A DNA stretch of 64,000 nt from assembly GCA_018902795.1 (NCBI GenBank), contig JAHIQD010000015.1:62001-126000 (forward strand), in the 5' to 3' direction. The notes beneath the pieces are model-generated. The model was not told the DNA's origin and searched no databases. It worked only from the letters and a program-made list of their open reading frames with translations. The DNA is from Bacteroidota bacterium (GTDB lineage Bacteria > Bacteroidota > Bacteroidia > Flavobacteriales > Weeksellaceae). Positions 36,084 through 43,877 of this stretch are shown piece after piece. Numbering within the stretch: position 1 is the stretch's first letter; each line of letters opens with the position of its first letter. The position numbers and the translations under genes were made by a program.

Positions 36084-36692
36084 TTAAGCTTGTGCTTCTT
36101 CAGTTCCTTCTGTTTCAGCAGCTGGTTCTTCAGTAGTTTCAGCAACTTCTGCAGTTTCTTCAGCAACAGGAGCGTTAGCTGCTTCTTCAGCTGCTTTTTC
36201 TTCTGCTAATTTAGCATCTGCTTCCGCTTTGGCATCAGCTTCAATTTTAGCTGCTGCGTCTAATCTAGCCTGGTTTACTTTTACTTCTGCTTCAAGTGCT
36301 GCTTTTTTAGCATCTTTCTGAGCTTTAGTTAAAGAATCTTTTTTGTTTTCAACAGCTTTTTCTTTTTCCTCTACCCAAGCAGCAAATTTTTGATCTGCTT
36401 CTTCAGCTGAGAATGCACCTTTAGCAACACCACCTTGTAAGTGTTTTTTGTAAAGTGCTCCTTTGTAAGAAAGAATTGCTTTTGCAGTATCGGTTGGCTG
36501 CGCACCATTGTTTAACCATTTTACTGCTGCATCTACGTCCAAATTAATAACCGCAGGGTTGGTGATTGGGTTGTAAGTACCAATTTTTTCGATGAATTTA
36601 CCATCTCTTCTCGCTCTTGCATCTGCAACAACAATGTGGAAAAAAGGCTTTCCTTTTTTACCGTGTCTTTGTAATCTGATTTTTACTGACAT
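36084..36692 (-). CDS. rpsP: 30S ribosomal protein S16, long form
   Basis: 202 residues. The S16 core is residues 1-85 (VKIRLQRHGKKGKPFFHIVVADARARRDGKFIEKIGTYNP, seen in parts). The remaining 115 residues are a Lys/Glu/Ala-rich, helical and strongly acidic tail, ending in EETAEVAETTEEP and similar repeats. Long S16 tails are typical for Bacteroidetes. The promoter at 36739-36746 is strong. First gene of rpsP-rimM. Confidence 0.95.
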   Translation of the reverse strand: MSVKIRLQRHGKKGKPFFHIVVADARARRDGKFIEKIGTYNPITNPAVINLDVDAAVKWLNNGAQPTDTAKAILSYKGALYKKHLQGGVAKGAFSAEEADQKFAAWVEEKEKAVENKKDSLTKAQKDAKKAALEAEVKVNQARLDAAAKIEADAKAEADAKLAEEKAAEEAANAPVAEETAEVAETTEEPAAETEGTEEAQA

Positions 36693-36738
36693 AAATGTTT
36701 GATTTTGTGGGAACTCGTCCCGATTAATTATAAGGGTG

Positions 36739-36768
36739 CAAAGATAACAAAAAATTTCAATGCAACAA
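36739..36768 (-). promoter_or_regulatory. rpsP promoter
   Basis: Minus-strand -7 box TATCTTTG (36739-36746) with a TTG at 36766-36768, 19 nt upstream, matching the Bacteroidetes TTG-N19-TAnnTTTG pattern. The leader is about 40 nt. Confidence 0.7.
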
Positions 36769-36871
36769 TTCCGATTAGATAAGATTTACTTTTTCAAACA
36801 GATGATTTCCCAAATTGGAAGCAAAAATTCCTGTCCAAATTTTTGAAAATGATTTTTGTAATTTGATTGCA

Positions 36872-37387
36872 TTAAATAAAGACGAGAATAATTGCTAAAA
36901 CTAAGCCTGCTGCAGTATAATACATGCCTCTTTTAAATGCTTTTGATTTTACATTAAACATCCAGAAACTGGATATCACAAAGAAAAACAGCGAAATTCC
37001 GAAAAAAGTATTCAGCGGTGAAAGCGTGTCTTTTGATTGGGATTTGTGAAGCTGAGTCATTTTATTCAAAACAAAAGGTAGTTCTTTTTTGGTGTATTTG
37101 GCCTCTCCGGTTGCTGAATTGTATGTTCCGTCTTTGAAGTACAAAATTCCGTTTTCTGTTTTTTCAACTTCAAACCCTTTAATTTTGATTTCTTTCTGCA
37201 ACTTTTTTTCGTCGAGATTTTTGGCGAAAAATTTTTCATATTTCTTTTCCTGTTTCAGAAAACCGGTGTCCCTGTAAACCAACAGTACGCCGCTTACCGC
37301 ATATACCATCATTATTCCGGCCATGAAATACCCCAAATAACGGTGAACGATTCTCATGAAAGTTTTTGTGTTTTTAATTTTATCCAT
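36872..37387 (-). CDS. PepSY-domain membrane protein
   Basis: 171 residues. It has an N-terminal membrane helix (about 13-35, RYLGYFMAGIMMVYAVSGVL), a periplasmic PepSY-like region (about 38-125) and two C-terminal helices (about 122-145, 152-171). Such PepSY-TM proteins are often found beside siderophore receptors and may relate to ferric reductase or iron release. It is 75 nt downstream of the TonB-dependent receptor on the same strand, so an operon controlled by the Fur-like sites is likely. Function inferred only from context. Confidence 0.78.
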   Translation of the reverse strand: MDKIKNTKTFMRIVHRYLGYFMAGIMMVYAVSGVLLVYRDTGFLKQEKKYEKFFAKNLDEKKLQKEIKIKGFEVEKTENGILYFKDGTYNSATGEAKYTKKELPFVLNKMTQLHKSQSKDTLSPLNTFFGISLFFFVISSFWMFNVKSKAFKRGMYYTAAGLVLAIILVFI

Positions 37388-37462
37388 AGTTTTTAGTAGT
37401 TTTAAGACAAAAGCAGAAACCGAAGTCTCTACTTTTGTGCAAATGAAAAATTTAACGGGAAT

Positions 37463-39679
37463 TTATAGTTTGTATGTTAATGTTAAATAATAGTTTCTTG
37501 GAGTAATTGGGTTTACAGAATAGTTTTCGTGAACGTTGTAATTTTCCGTATCAAATAAATTCCCCACTTTCCCCTGGATAGAGAATTTGCTCCATTCATA
37601 TCCTGCAGACAATGCCACCGTTGTAAAATCTTTCAATTCGAAAACTCTGGAAACACCGTTTCTTGCAGCCAAACTGTTATTTCCAGTTTTCGTATCGTTC
37701 CACCCGGCTAAGCGGTCACCGACGTAATAAGCACTTACGCCCAATTTTAAACCTTTAAGATCTTCTGTGAATTTGTAAAACACTGATGCATTGGCTGTAG
37801 TGGCCGGGGTGCGGACTAATTTCTGTTTTTCAACATATCCTGTGAGAGCAGGTGTATCTAAATAAACTGAATTATTATAAGAAATACCGCCAATGATAGA
37901 AATGTTTTTTGTCGGGTTACCTGTGATATCAAGCTCTACGCCCTGACTTCTCATTTTTCCGGCGAATTCTTTAATCGCAGAGTCTGAGTTTGCAGTAATT
38001 CCGTCTGCAGCAAACTGTGCGGTTTGGTAAAAATCATGATAAATAATCTGATAAAGCGAAAGGTTCACGGCTATGGTGTTGTTCCAAAGATTCTTTTTAG
38101 CACCCACTTCATACTGATCAATGGTTGTTGGCTTTAAAGGCTCATCGAAGACTGTTCTCCCGGAATTTGCAGTGAAAGAATTGGTATAAGTCGCAAAAAC
38201 AGATAAGTTATCATTCGGCATATATACCAAACCAATTTTAGGAGAGAACGCCTGGTCCGAAGTCGCGGAATTTTTAACAAAGGATTTTTCCCCATTTTTC
38301 ACATAATCTGATTTGATGGATGGCATATTTTCCAAATACGACCAACGGAGCCCCGCAATTACTTTCAATTCTTTTGTCAGGCCTACGAAATCCTGTACAT
38401 AAGCGCCAATTCTACGGGAATTTGCTCTCGTTTTATCTTTGTCAGCAGATGTTGGCATTGCAACATTTCCCCAGGTTGAAGGATCGTCCAAATATAAAAT
38501 ATTGGTTGCAGCACCAAGGGTGTACGTGTAAGAATCGGCCTGGCTGTAATCTGCATCTGTGCCGAATAATACTTTATGATTAATTTTTCCTGTATTGAAT
38601 TCACCATTGATGTTCACCTGCGCCGAACCGTAATTTTGCTCGTTATAGGTTTTATTAAATGGTCTTGACCATGATAAGCGGGTAGCGCCAGCGTTCGCAT
38701 AACCCCACTGCACTCTTTCAGAAGAAAAATAATCTTTTGTATAATTCTGGTAAGAAGCAACAGCGTTTAAAGTCCAGTTAGTACTTAACTGATGATTGAA
38801 TGTGATATTGGCAGAAGCCTGCTCAACATTTTGATATTGCCAGTCGGTTCCGAAAAAAACATTCCGGTCCACTTTATCATTTAAGGAATAGCTTAAATCT
38901 TTATTGGTAATCGCCCCAATTCCGAAATCCGGAGTGAAATCGTTCTTCAAATAATCGGCTTCAACAATTAATTGTGATCTTTCCCCTAAATTAAATAGGA
39001 ATGAAGGGTTGAAGTAATACTTCTGCGACTCCACAACGTCGCGGAAACTTTCTGCATATTCGTAAGCGCCATTCACACGGTAGGCTACTTTATCGGAAAG
39101 CGGACCGTAAAAGTCTACCGTTGGTTTGTAAGAATTCCAGCTTCCGCCGCTTAATCCGATGCTTCCACCGTTATTGAATCTCGGTTTTTTGGTAATCATG
39201 TTAATAATTCCACCGGCAGCCGTATTACCATAAAGCATGGCATTGGCACCTTTCAGAACTTCAACTCTTTCCAAACCCGAAACTTCCGGGAAAACACCAC
39301 TGTTTATTCTTGTTCCGTTTTTAAAAATATTGTCGTTTCCCAAACTGAAACCTCTCCCACCAAAACTGTCCTGTGAATTACCTCGGGAAGAAGTTACGTA
39401 AACACCATTCACATTCTGTAAAACATCACTTAACTGTTTTGCCTGCTGCTGCTCAATAATTTCGTGGGTAACAATTGCAATCGGCTGCGGCGTTTCCATC
39501 ATCGTCAGACTCGATTTTGTCGATAAGGGTTTTGCTGCATTGGGATTACCGGTTTTATGAAGGTTAATATCTTCAATAAGCTGAATTTTTAAAGTATCGC
39601 TTACCGGTTCGTATTTCATTTGAGCATGGGCTGACATGGCACCGATTAAAAGACCAACTGAAAGTATCTGTTTCTTCAT
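37463..39679 (-). CDS. TonB-dependent siderophore receptor
   Basis: 738 residues. Signal peptide (1-19, cleavage after AHA), plug domain with TPQPIAIVTHEIIEQQQAKQ, SDVLQNVNGVYV and VLKGANAMLYGNTAAGGIINMITKKP, then the outer-membrane beta-barrel to the C-terminal YYLTLTYKL with its aromatic end residue. It lacks the N-terminal carboxypeptidase-like domain of SusC-type proteins and has no STN signalling domain. It imports ferric siderophores with TonB-ExbBD. Two Fur-like dyads flank its promoter. Siderophore identity cannot be read. Confidence 0.93.
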   Translation of the reverse strand: MKKQILSVGLLIGAMSAHAQMKYEPVSDTLKIQLIEDINLHKTGNPNAAKPLSTKSSLTMMETPQPIAIVTHEIIEQQQAKQLSDVLQNVNGVYVTSSRGNSQDSFGGRGFSLGNDNIFKNGTRINSGVFPEVSGLERVEVLKGANAMLYGNTAAGGIINMITKKPRFNNGGSIGLSGGSWNSYKPTVDFYGPLSDKVAYRVNGAYEYAESFRDVVESQKYYFNPSFLFNLGERSQLIVEADYLKNDFTPDFGIGAITNKDLSYSLNDKVDRNVFFGTDWQYQNVEQASANITFNHQLSTNWTLNAVASYQNYTKDYFSSERVQWGYANAGATRLSWSRPFNKTYNEQNYGSAQVNINGEFNTGKINHKVLFGTDADYSQADSYTYTLGAATNILYLDDPSTWGNVAMPTSADKDKTRANSRRIGAYVQDFVGLTKELKVIAGLRWSYLENMPSIKSDYVKNGEKSFVKNSATSDQAFSPKIGLVYMPNDNLSVFATYTNSFTANSGRTVFDEPLKPTTIDQYEVGAKKNLWNNTIAVNLSLYQIIYHDFYQTAQFAADGITANSDSAIKEFAGKMRSQGVELDITGNPTKNISIIGGISYNNSVYLDTPALTGYVEKQKLVRTPATTANASVFYKFTEDLKGLKLGVSAYYVGDRLAGWNDTKTGNNSLAARNGVSRVFELKDFTTVALSAGYEWSKFSIQGKVGNLFDTENYNVHENYSVNPITPRNYYLTLTYKL

Positions 39680-39689
39680 GAACGAGTTT

Positions 39690-39712
39690 TTATTTAGAAT
39701 GAATTAAAATAA
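39690..39712 (-). promoter_or_regulatory. Fur-like operator 1
   Basis: The 23-base site has arms TTATTT and AAATAA around TAGAATGAATTA; it is an imperfect dyad close to TTTAGAATnATTCTAAA, the Fur-type box I associate with Flavobacteriia. It overlaps the predicted transcription start, 11 nt from the ATG. Confidence 0.55.
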
Positions 39713-39717
39713 CAGTG

Positions 39718-39749
39718 CAAATGTAGAAAACACAGATATTCCATCCAAA
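39718..39749 (-). promoter_or_regulatory. Siderophore receptor promoter
   Basis: Minus-strand -7 box TACATTTG at 39718-39725 and -33 TTTG at 39746-39749, 20 nt apart; an almost ideal Bacteroidetes promoter. It lies exactly between the two Fur-like sites. Confidence 0.75.
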
Positions 39750-39750
39750 T

Positions 39751-39773
39751 TTATTTTGAACTATTCTAAATAA
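39751..39773 (-). promoter_or_regulatory. Fur-like operator 2
   Basis: Reads TTATTTAGAAT then AGTTCAAAATAA on the minus strand; it matches operator 1 in 18 or more of its positions by eye and abuts the -33 box. Two such sites around one promoter is a classic repression layout. Confidence 0.55.
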
Positions 39774-39833
39774 AAATTAAACAATTGTTTTAAGTAACTG
39801 AATACGAATGAATTTAATAAAAACTGACATTTG

Positions 39834-41213
39834 TCAGTTTTGCTTTTTCAGCAGAAATCCAGCGGAAATAAAGAAGATTGTAACGATAAAATATGACACG
39901 CCGTTCGGTGATGTGGCCGTACCGAAAAGAACTGTTACCGTTCCCAGAATAGCAATAATTGCCATTAAAACCTTAAAAAATTTGTTTCCGGCAAATACAT
40001 TTTTCTTAAAAAGCCTGAACAGACCGACAAACAAAGCAGCGTTTACCAAATAAATAAATACAATCGGAATTGCCGAGAGATCGAAATTATTCGCGGTGAA
40101 ATAAGGATGTGAATTGGTAATATAATAGACGATCAGGTAAAAGATGATAATTCCTAATCCTAACAGCGCACTGTTGACAGGCATTTTGGTTTTAGGATCG
40201 ATATGATTGAGATTAAGGAATTTCTTTGACCGATCCAGATTGGAAAACTGATAAGGGACACGGATGGTCGCCAACAGTAAACCGTTTGCAGTACCCAAAA
40301 CAGAAATAATAATGAAAAGCTGCATCACCAAAGCTCCGGAATCTGAAGCAATTTTTCTGGAAAACTCAGTAATATAAGTGTCTTTTAGCTGAATAATCTC
40401 TTCACCACTCATCCTGAAAACAATTCCCATATAATAGGAAATATAAATAATCATTACCGAAACCGTCCCTATAATTAAGGCTTTCGGAAGATTTTTACTT
40501 GAATTTTTAATCTCTCCGGAAATCTGTGTCGCAACATACCACCCGTCAAAAGCAAAAGAAATCGGAATAAAACTCGCCGCAATCAAAACCAAAAGCGACT
40601 GATTTTCTTTCACATTTTTTGCTGCATAAGCAAACGTGTTCGCCTCTTCCACATTCCCTTTCATCAAACTCAAAATCCCCATTGAAGCAATAAAAATAAG
40701 CGGAAGAACCTTCAGAACAGTTGTTACCTGCTGAAAAATCCCGCTGCTTCTCGGCCGGAAAATATTAAAAACAAAAAAGATCAGCAGATTTACAAACCCA
40801 ATCAGCGCAAAATGTAAGGTTGTAGGCTGAAAGTTTAAAAATTCTGCACAGAGATGCGCGATATAAATCCCGGAAACCGTGAAAAGAACGGCTGTGAGCA
40901 ACGGATAAAAAAGACTCATATACATCCAGCCAACAAAATAACTGGCGTTTTTACCGAAACGGTAATCCACATAATTCAGTATTCCGCCGTCTTTGGGAAG
41001 CAGTTCTGCATAATTCGCCATCGAAATCGCTCCGAAAATCACACTTAAACCCACAATAATGAAACCGAAAAGTCCCGCAAAAATATTTCCCTGTGTAGCG
41101 AAAAGCACGTCATCAACTTTAAAAAAAATCCCGGAACCAATCACCTGGCCGATAACCATGGATATTGCAGTGAATAATCCGTATTTCGCTTCGAGTTTCT
41201 GTTGGTTTTCCAT
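39834..41213 (-). CDS. APC-superfamily amino acid permease
   Basis: 459 residues with about 12 membrane helices. The APC signature GQVIGSGIF is in the first helix (residues about 22-30) and FAFDGWYVATQISGEIKNSSKN is the conserved loop after helix 6. It is a secondary transporter for amino acids or polyamines, probably with H+ or in exchange. It is 42 nt downstream of the ABC-F gene on the same strand. Substrate not determinable. Confidence 0.88.
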   Translation of the reverse strand: MENQQKLEAKYGLFTAISMVIGQVIGSGIFFKVDDVLFATQGNIFAGLFGFIIVGLSVIFGAISMANYAELLPKDGGILNYVDYRFGKNASYFVGWMYMSLFYPLLTAVLFTVSGIYIAHLCAEFLNFQPTTLHFALIGFVNLLIFFVFNIFRPRSSGIFQQVTTVLKVLPLIFIASMGILSLMKGNVEEANTFAYAAKNVKENQSLLVLIAASFIPISFAFDGWYVATQISGEIKNSSKNLPKALIIGTVSVMIIYISYYMGIVFRMSGEEIIQLKDTYITEFSRKIASDSGALVMQLFIIISVLGTANGLLLATIRVPYQFSNLDRSKKFLNLNHIDPKTKMPVNSALLGLGIIIFYLIVYYITNSHPYFTANNFDLSAIPIVFIYLVNAALFVGLFRLFKKNVFAGNKFFKVLMAIIAILGTVTVLFGTATSPNGVSYFIVTIFFISAGFLLKKQN

Positions 41214-41254
41214 AAGTGATTTTTGGGCTGCTTGTTTTTATATTTTTCTGAAAA

Positions 41255-43147
41255 TTATTCCTGCAATTCTAACCAACGCATTTCCAGTTCTTCCATTTTT
41301 CCTGCAATCTTTTCTAATTCAGCCGAAAATACAGAAATCTTTTCATACTCGCTTTCATTATTAAGCTTTTCAAGAATTTCATTTCTCTTTTTCTCCAAGA
41401 GCGGGATTTCCTTATCTATTACTTCAAGTTCGCGCTGTTCTTTAAAAGACAGTTTCCGTTTAGCCGCAGTTGGAGTTACAGCAACAGTTGGAGTTGGAAC
41501 AACTTCTGTTTTAACCACATTCTGTCGGATTTCCACCTGATTTTTTGAACTTTGTTCCTGGCTTTTCTTCTCACGGTATTCTGAAAAATTACCTACAAAA
41601 TCTTTAATGATTCCGTCGCCTTCAAAAGCCAAAACGTGATCCACAATTCTGTCCATGAAATATCTGTCGTGAGAAACAATAATTAAACTTCCCTGAAACT
41701 GTAAAAGAAAATTTTCCAAAACCGTTAACGTTGGCAAATCCAAATCATTGGTCGGCTCATCAAAAATCAGGAAATTCGGATTCTGATAAAGCACGTACAT
41801 CAAATGCAGCCTTCTTTTTTCACCACCCGAAAGTTTCGATATTGGCGAATACTGCGTTTGATCATCAAACAGAAACAGGCGAAGAAACTGCGATGCAGAA
41901 ATGGTTCTTCCATTTGCCAAAGGGAAATTCTCCCCAATTTCTTTAATGAAATCAATCACCCTTTCTTCTTCCTTATATTTTAAACCTTTCTGCGAAAAAT
42001 AACCGAATTTTATCGTTTCCCCGGTTTCAATTTCTCCTTTATCATAAGGCTCCAAACCTTGAATAATATTCAGTAACGTCGATTTTCCTGCTCCGTTTTT
42101 CCCGACAATGCCTACTTTTTCACCGCGCTGAAACTGATAAGAAAAATCTTTCAGCAACAGTTTATCACCGAAACTTTTATTAATGTTTTTAAGTTCCAGA
42201 ATTTTGTTTCCGAGGCGTTTCATCTCAAAATCTAACTCCAGATTTTCTTTACGGGTATCCGTTTTTGCTACTTTTTCAGTTTCGTAGAAATCACTTTGCC
42301 GGGATTTAGATTTTGTTGTTCTCGCTTTTGGCTGTCTCCGCATCCATTCCAACTCTTTTCTATAAAGGTTTTGGGCTTTATCAATCGTTGAATTCAGATT
42401 ATCTTCTCTGATGATTTTATTTTCAAGGTAAGTCGCATAACTTCCGTTATGGAAATACAAATTCTGGTCTTCCATTTCCCAGATAATATCGCAAACCGCA
42501 TCAAGGAAATACCGGTCATGCGTTACCAAAAGCAGCGTTACCATTGCTTTGGACAGATAATTTTCGAGCCATTCCACCATATCAACATCAAGGTGATTGG
42601 TAGGCTCATCCATGATCAACAAAGTATGGCGGTGTTGCGCACGGGTTTCTACAAGCAGTTTTGCCAGCGCAACCCTTTTAATCTGACCTCCGGAAAGGGT
42701 TTTCATTTTCGACTGTAAATCAGTAATTTTCAGCTGAGTCAAAATCTGGCTCATTTCATTTTCCAAATCCCAGGCTTCGTGAATTTCCATTTCATTAAGC
42801 GCTTTGTCCATGTCATCCGGATTTTCTGAAATCAATGCATGATGGTAATTTTTCAAAGCCATAATCGGTGCAGAATCCAAAGTCATCATAAATTCTTCAA
42901 CATTCAGTTCACCTTCAAAATCGATTTCCTGATCAAACAGAACCACCTGAATGTCTTTATTAATAACCACAGTCCCCGAATCGGCAATTTCTTTGCCCAT
43001 TAAAATTTTAAGTAAAGTAGATTTTCCGGAACCGTTCTTCGCAACGATCGCGATTTTGTCGCCTTCATTCACATTAAAGGAAATATCTTTGAATAAAACT
43101 TTTAAACCATAAGATTTGGTAAGGTTTTCGGCGGAAACGTAATTCAT
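41255..43147 (-). CDS. ABC-F ATPase (Uup-like)
   Basis: 630 residues with two ATPase domains and no membrane segment. Domain 1: KNGSGKSTLL, LSGGQIKR, LLIMDEPTNHLD. Domain 2: GKNGAGKSTLL, LSGGEKRR, FLIFDEPTNDLD. A short linker with RRQPKARTTKSKSRQSDF joins them, and a C-terminal coiled coil (about 560-630) follows, as in Uup. ABC-F proteins act on the ribosome, often as translation factors; Uup members also bind branched DNA. A Val/Pro/Thr-rich linker (PTPTVAVTPTAA) precedes the coiled coil. Confidence 0.9.
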   Translation of the reverse strand: MNYVSAENLTKSYGLKVLFKDISFNVNEGDKIAIVAKNGSGKSTLLKILMGKEIADSGTVVINKDIQVVLFDQEIDFEGELNVEEFMMTLDSAPIMALKNYHHALISENPDDMDKALNEMEIHEAWDLENEMSQILTQLKITDLQSKMKTLSGGQIKRVALAKLLVETRAQHRHTLLIMDEPTNHLDVDMVEWLENYLSKAMVTLLLVTHDRYFLDAVCDIIWEMEDQNLYFHNGSYATYLENKIIREDNLNSTIDKAQNLYRKELEWMRRQPKARTTKSKSRQSDFYETEKVAKTDTRKENLELDFEMKRLGNKILELKNINKSFGDKLLLKDFSYQFQRGEKVGIVGKNGAGKSTLLNIIQGLEPYDKGEIETGETIKFGYFSQKGLKYKEEERVIDFIKEIGENFPLANGRTISASQFLRLFLFDDQTQYSPISKLSGGEKRRLHLMYVLYQNPNFLIFDEPTNDLDLPTLTVLENFLLQFQGSLIIVSHDRYFMDRIVDHVLAFEGDGIIKDFVGNFSEYREKKSQEQSSKNQVEIRQNVVKTEVVPTPTVAVTPTAAKRKLSFKEQRELEVIDKEIPLLEKKRNEILEKLNNESEYEKISVFSAELEKIAGKMEELEMRWLELQE

Positions 43148-43232
43148 TATTGCTTGTTGTTGGATGTTTAGTGACGATCTCTTTTTGAGTTTGCAAAAAT
43201 ACTGATTTTTAAACAGACTTCTATGGTCACAA

Positions 43233-43260
43233 AAAAAGGCAGCAAAAGTGCCGCCTACAT
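43233..43260 (-). terminator. Terminator of the secreted-protein gene
   Basis: Imperfect stem AGGCAGC with GCCGCCT (one mismatch); on the minus strand it is followed by TTTTTTTGTG. It follows the gene at 43283. Confidence 0.65.
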
Positions 43261-43282
43261 CCTTCTTAAAAATATCCGTCCC

Positions 43283-43753
43283 CTATTTTCCAATTGCAGT
43301 TCCGGTAACATCACACCACCGGGGACAATTTGAGCCGGGAGCTACAACGGAATTTTCAACTTTAATGATAACATTTGAAGTTTTACTGCTTTCTTCAATC
43401 TGACTGCCCCGCATTTTTAAACCGCTCATCAGCAGCGACTGGTTATTTCGGGCGTCTAATCCGTTATATATTCTTACACTTGTCCAGCCGTTATTACGCG
43501 CTTCCTCGACCAATGTAGATAAAGTCTGAATACTGATATCGAAATAGCCGTTGGTATTGTCAGATGCTCTTCCGGCGGAATCTATGTAACCCATTGCTGC
43601 CCTAAAATTTCTGAATTCCTGTTTTGCATCTGAGACTGAGATAGGCGAAGCTGCTGCCTGCATTGCCTCAGCTCCGGTTTGCGCACTAAAGAATGTACAT
43701 AAAAAAACTGCTGAACACAGAAAAATTTTCCTGTAATTAAATGAAGTTTCCAT
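43283..43753 (-). CDS. Secreted hypothetical protein
   Basis: 156 residues with a signal peptide (cleavage after FFSAQ, residue about 25) and a domain rich in N, S and A. The sequence TSVRIYNGLDARNNQSLLMSGLK may be a beta-rich repeat-like core. Two cysteines near the end (SNCPRWCDV) could form a disulfide. No known family. It is divergent from the TPR lipoprotein gene with a 120-160 base spacer. Secretion is well supported; the function is not. Confidence 0.7.
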   Translation of the reverse strand: METSFNYRKIFLCSAVFLCTFFSAQTGAEAMQAAASPISVSDAKQEFRNFRAAMGYIDSAGRASDNTNGYFDISIQTLSTLVEEARNNGWTSVRIYNGLDARNNQSLLMSGLKMRGSQIEESSKTSNVIIKVENSVVAPGSNCPRWCDVTGTAIGK

Positions 43754-43877
43754 GGTGATAATTTTTTTTTGTGGTTTGAATAAATAAAGGTACGCATTTT
43801 TTTATTTTTCGTAACTTTATCGTAATTTAAATAAATAAAACGTTATTTACTCTTCAATAATTAATATTATCAACACC

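Noticed and set aside
41461..41500. Internal repeats GTTGGAGTT in the ABC-F gene
   Set aside because: They encode the Pro/Thr/Val-rich linker and are in frame; ordinary low-complexity coding sequence.
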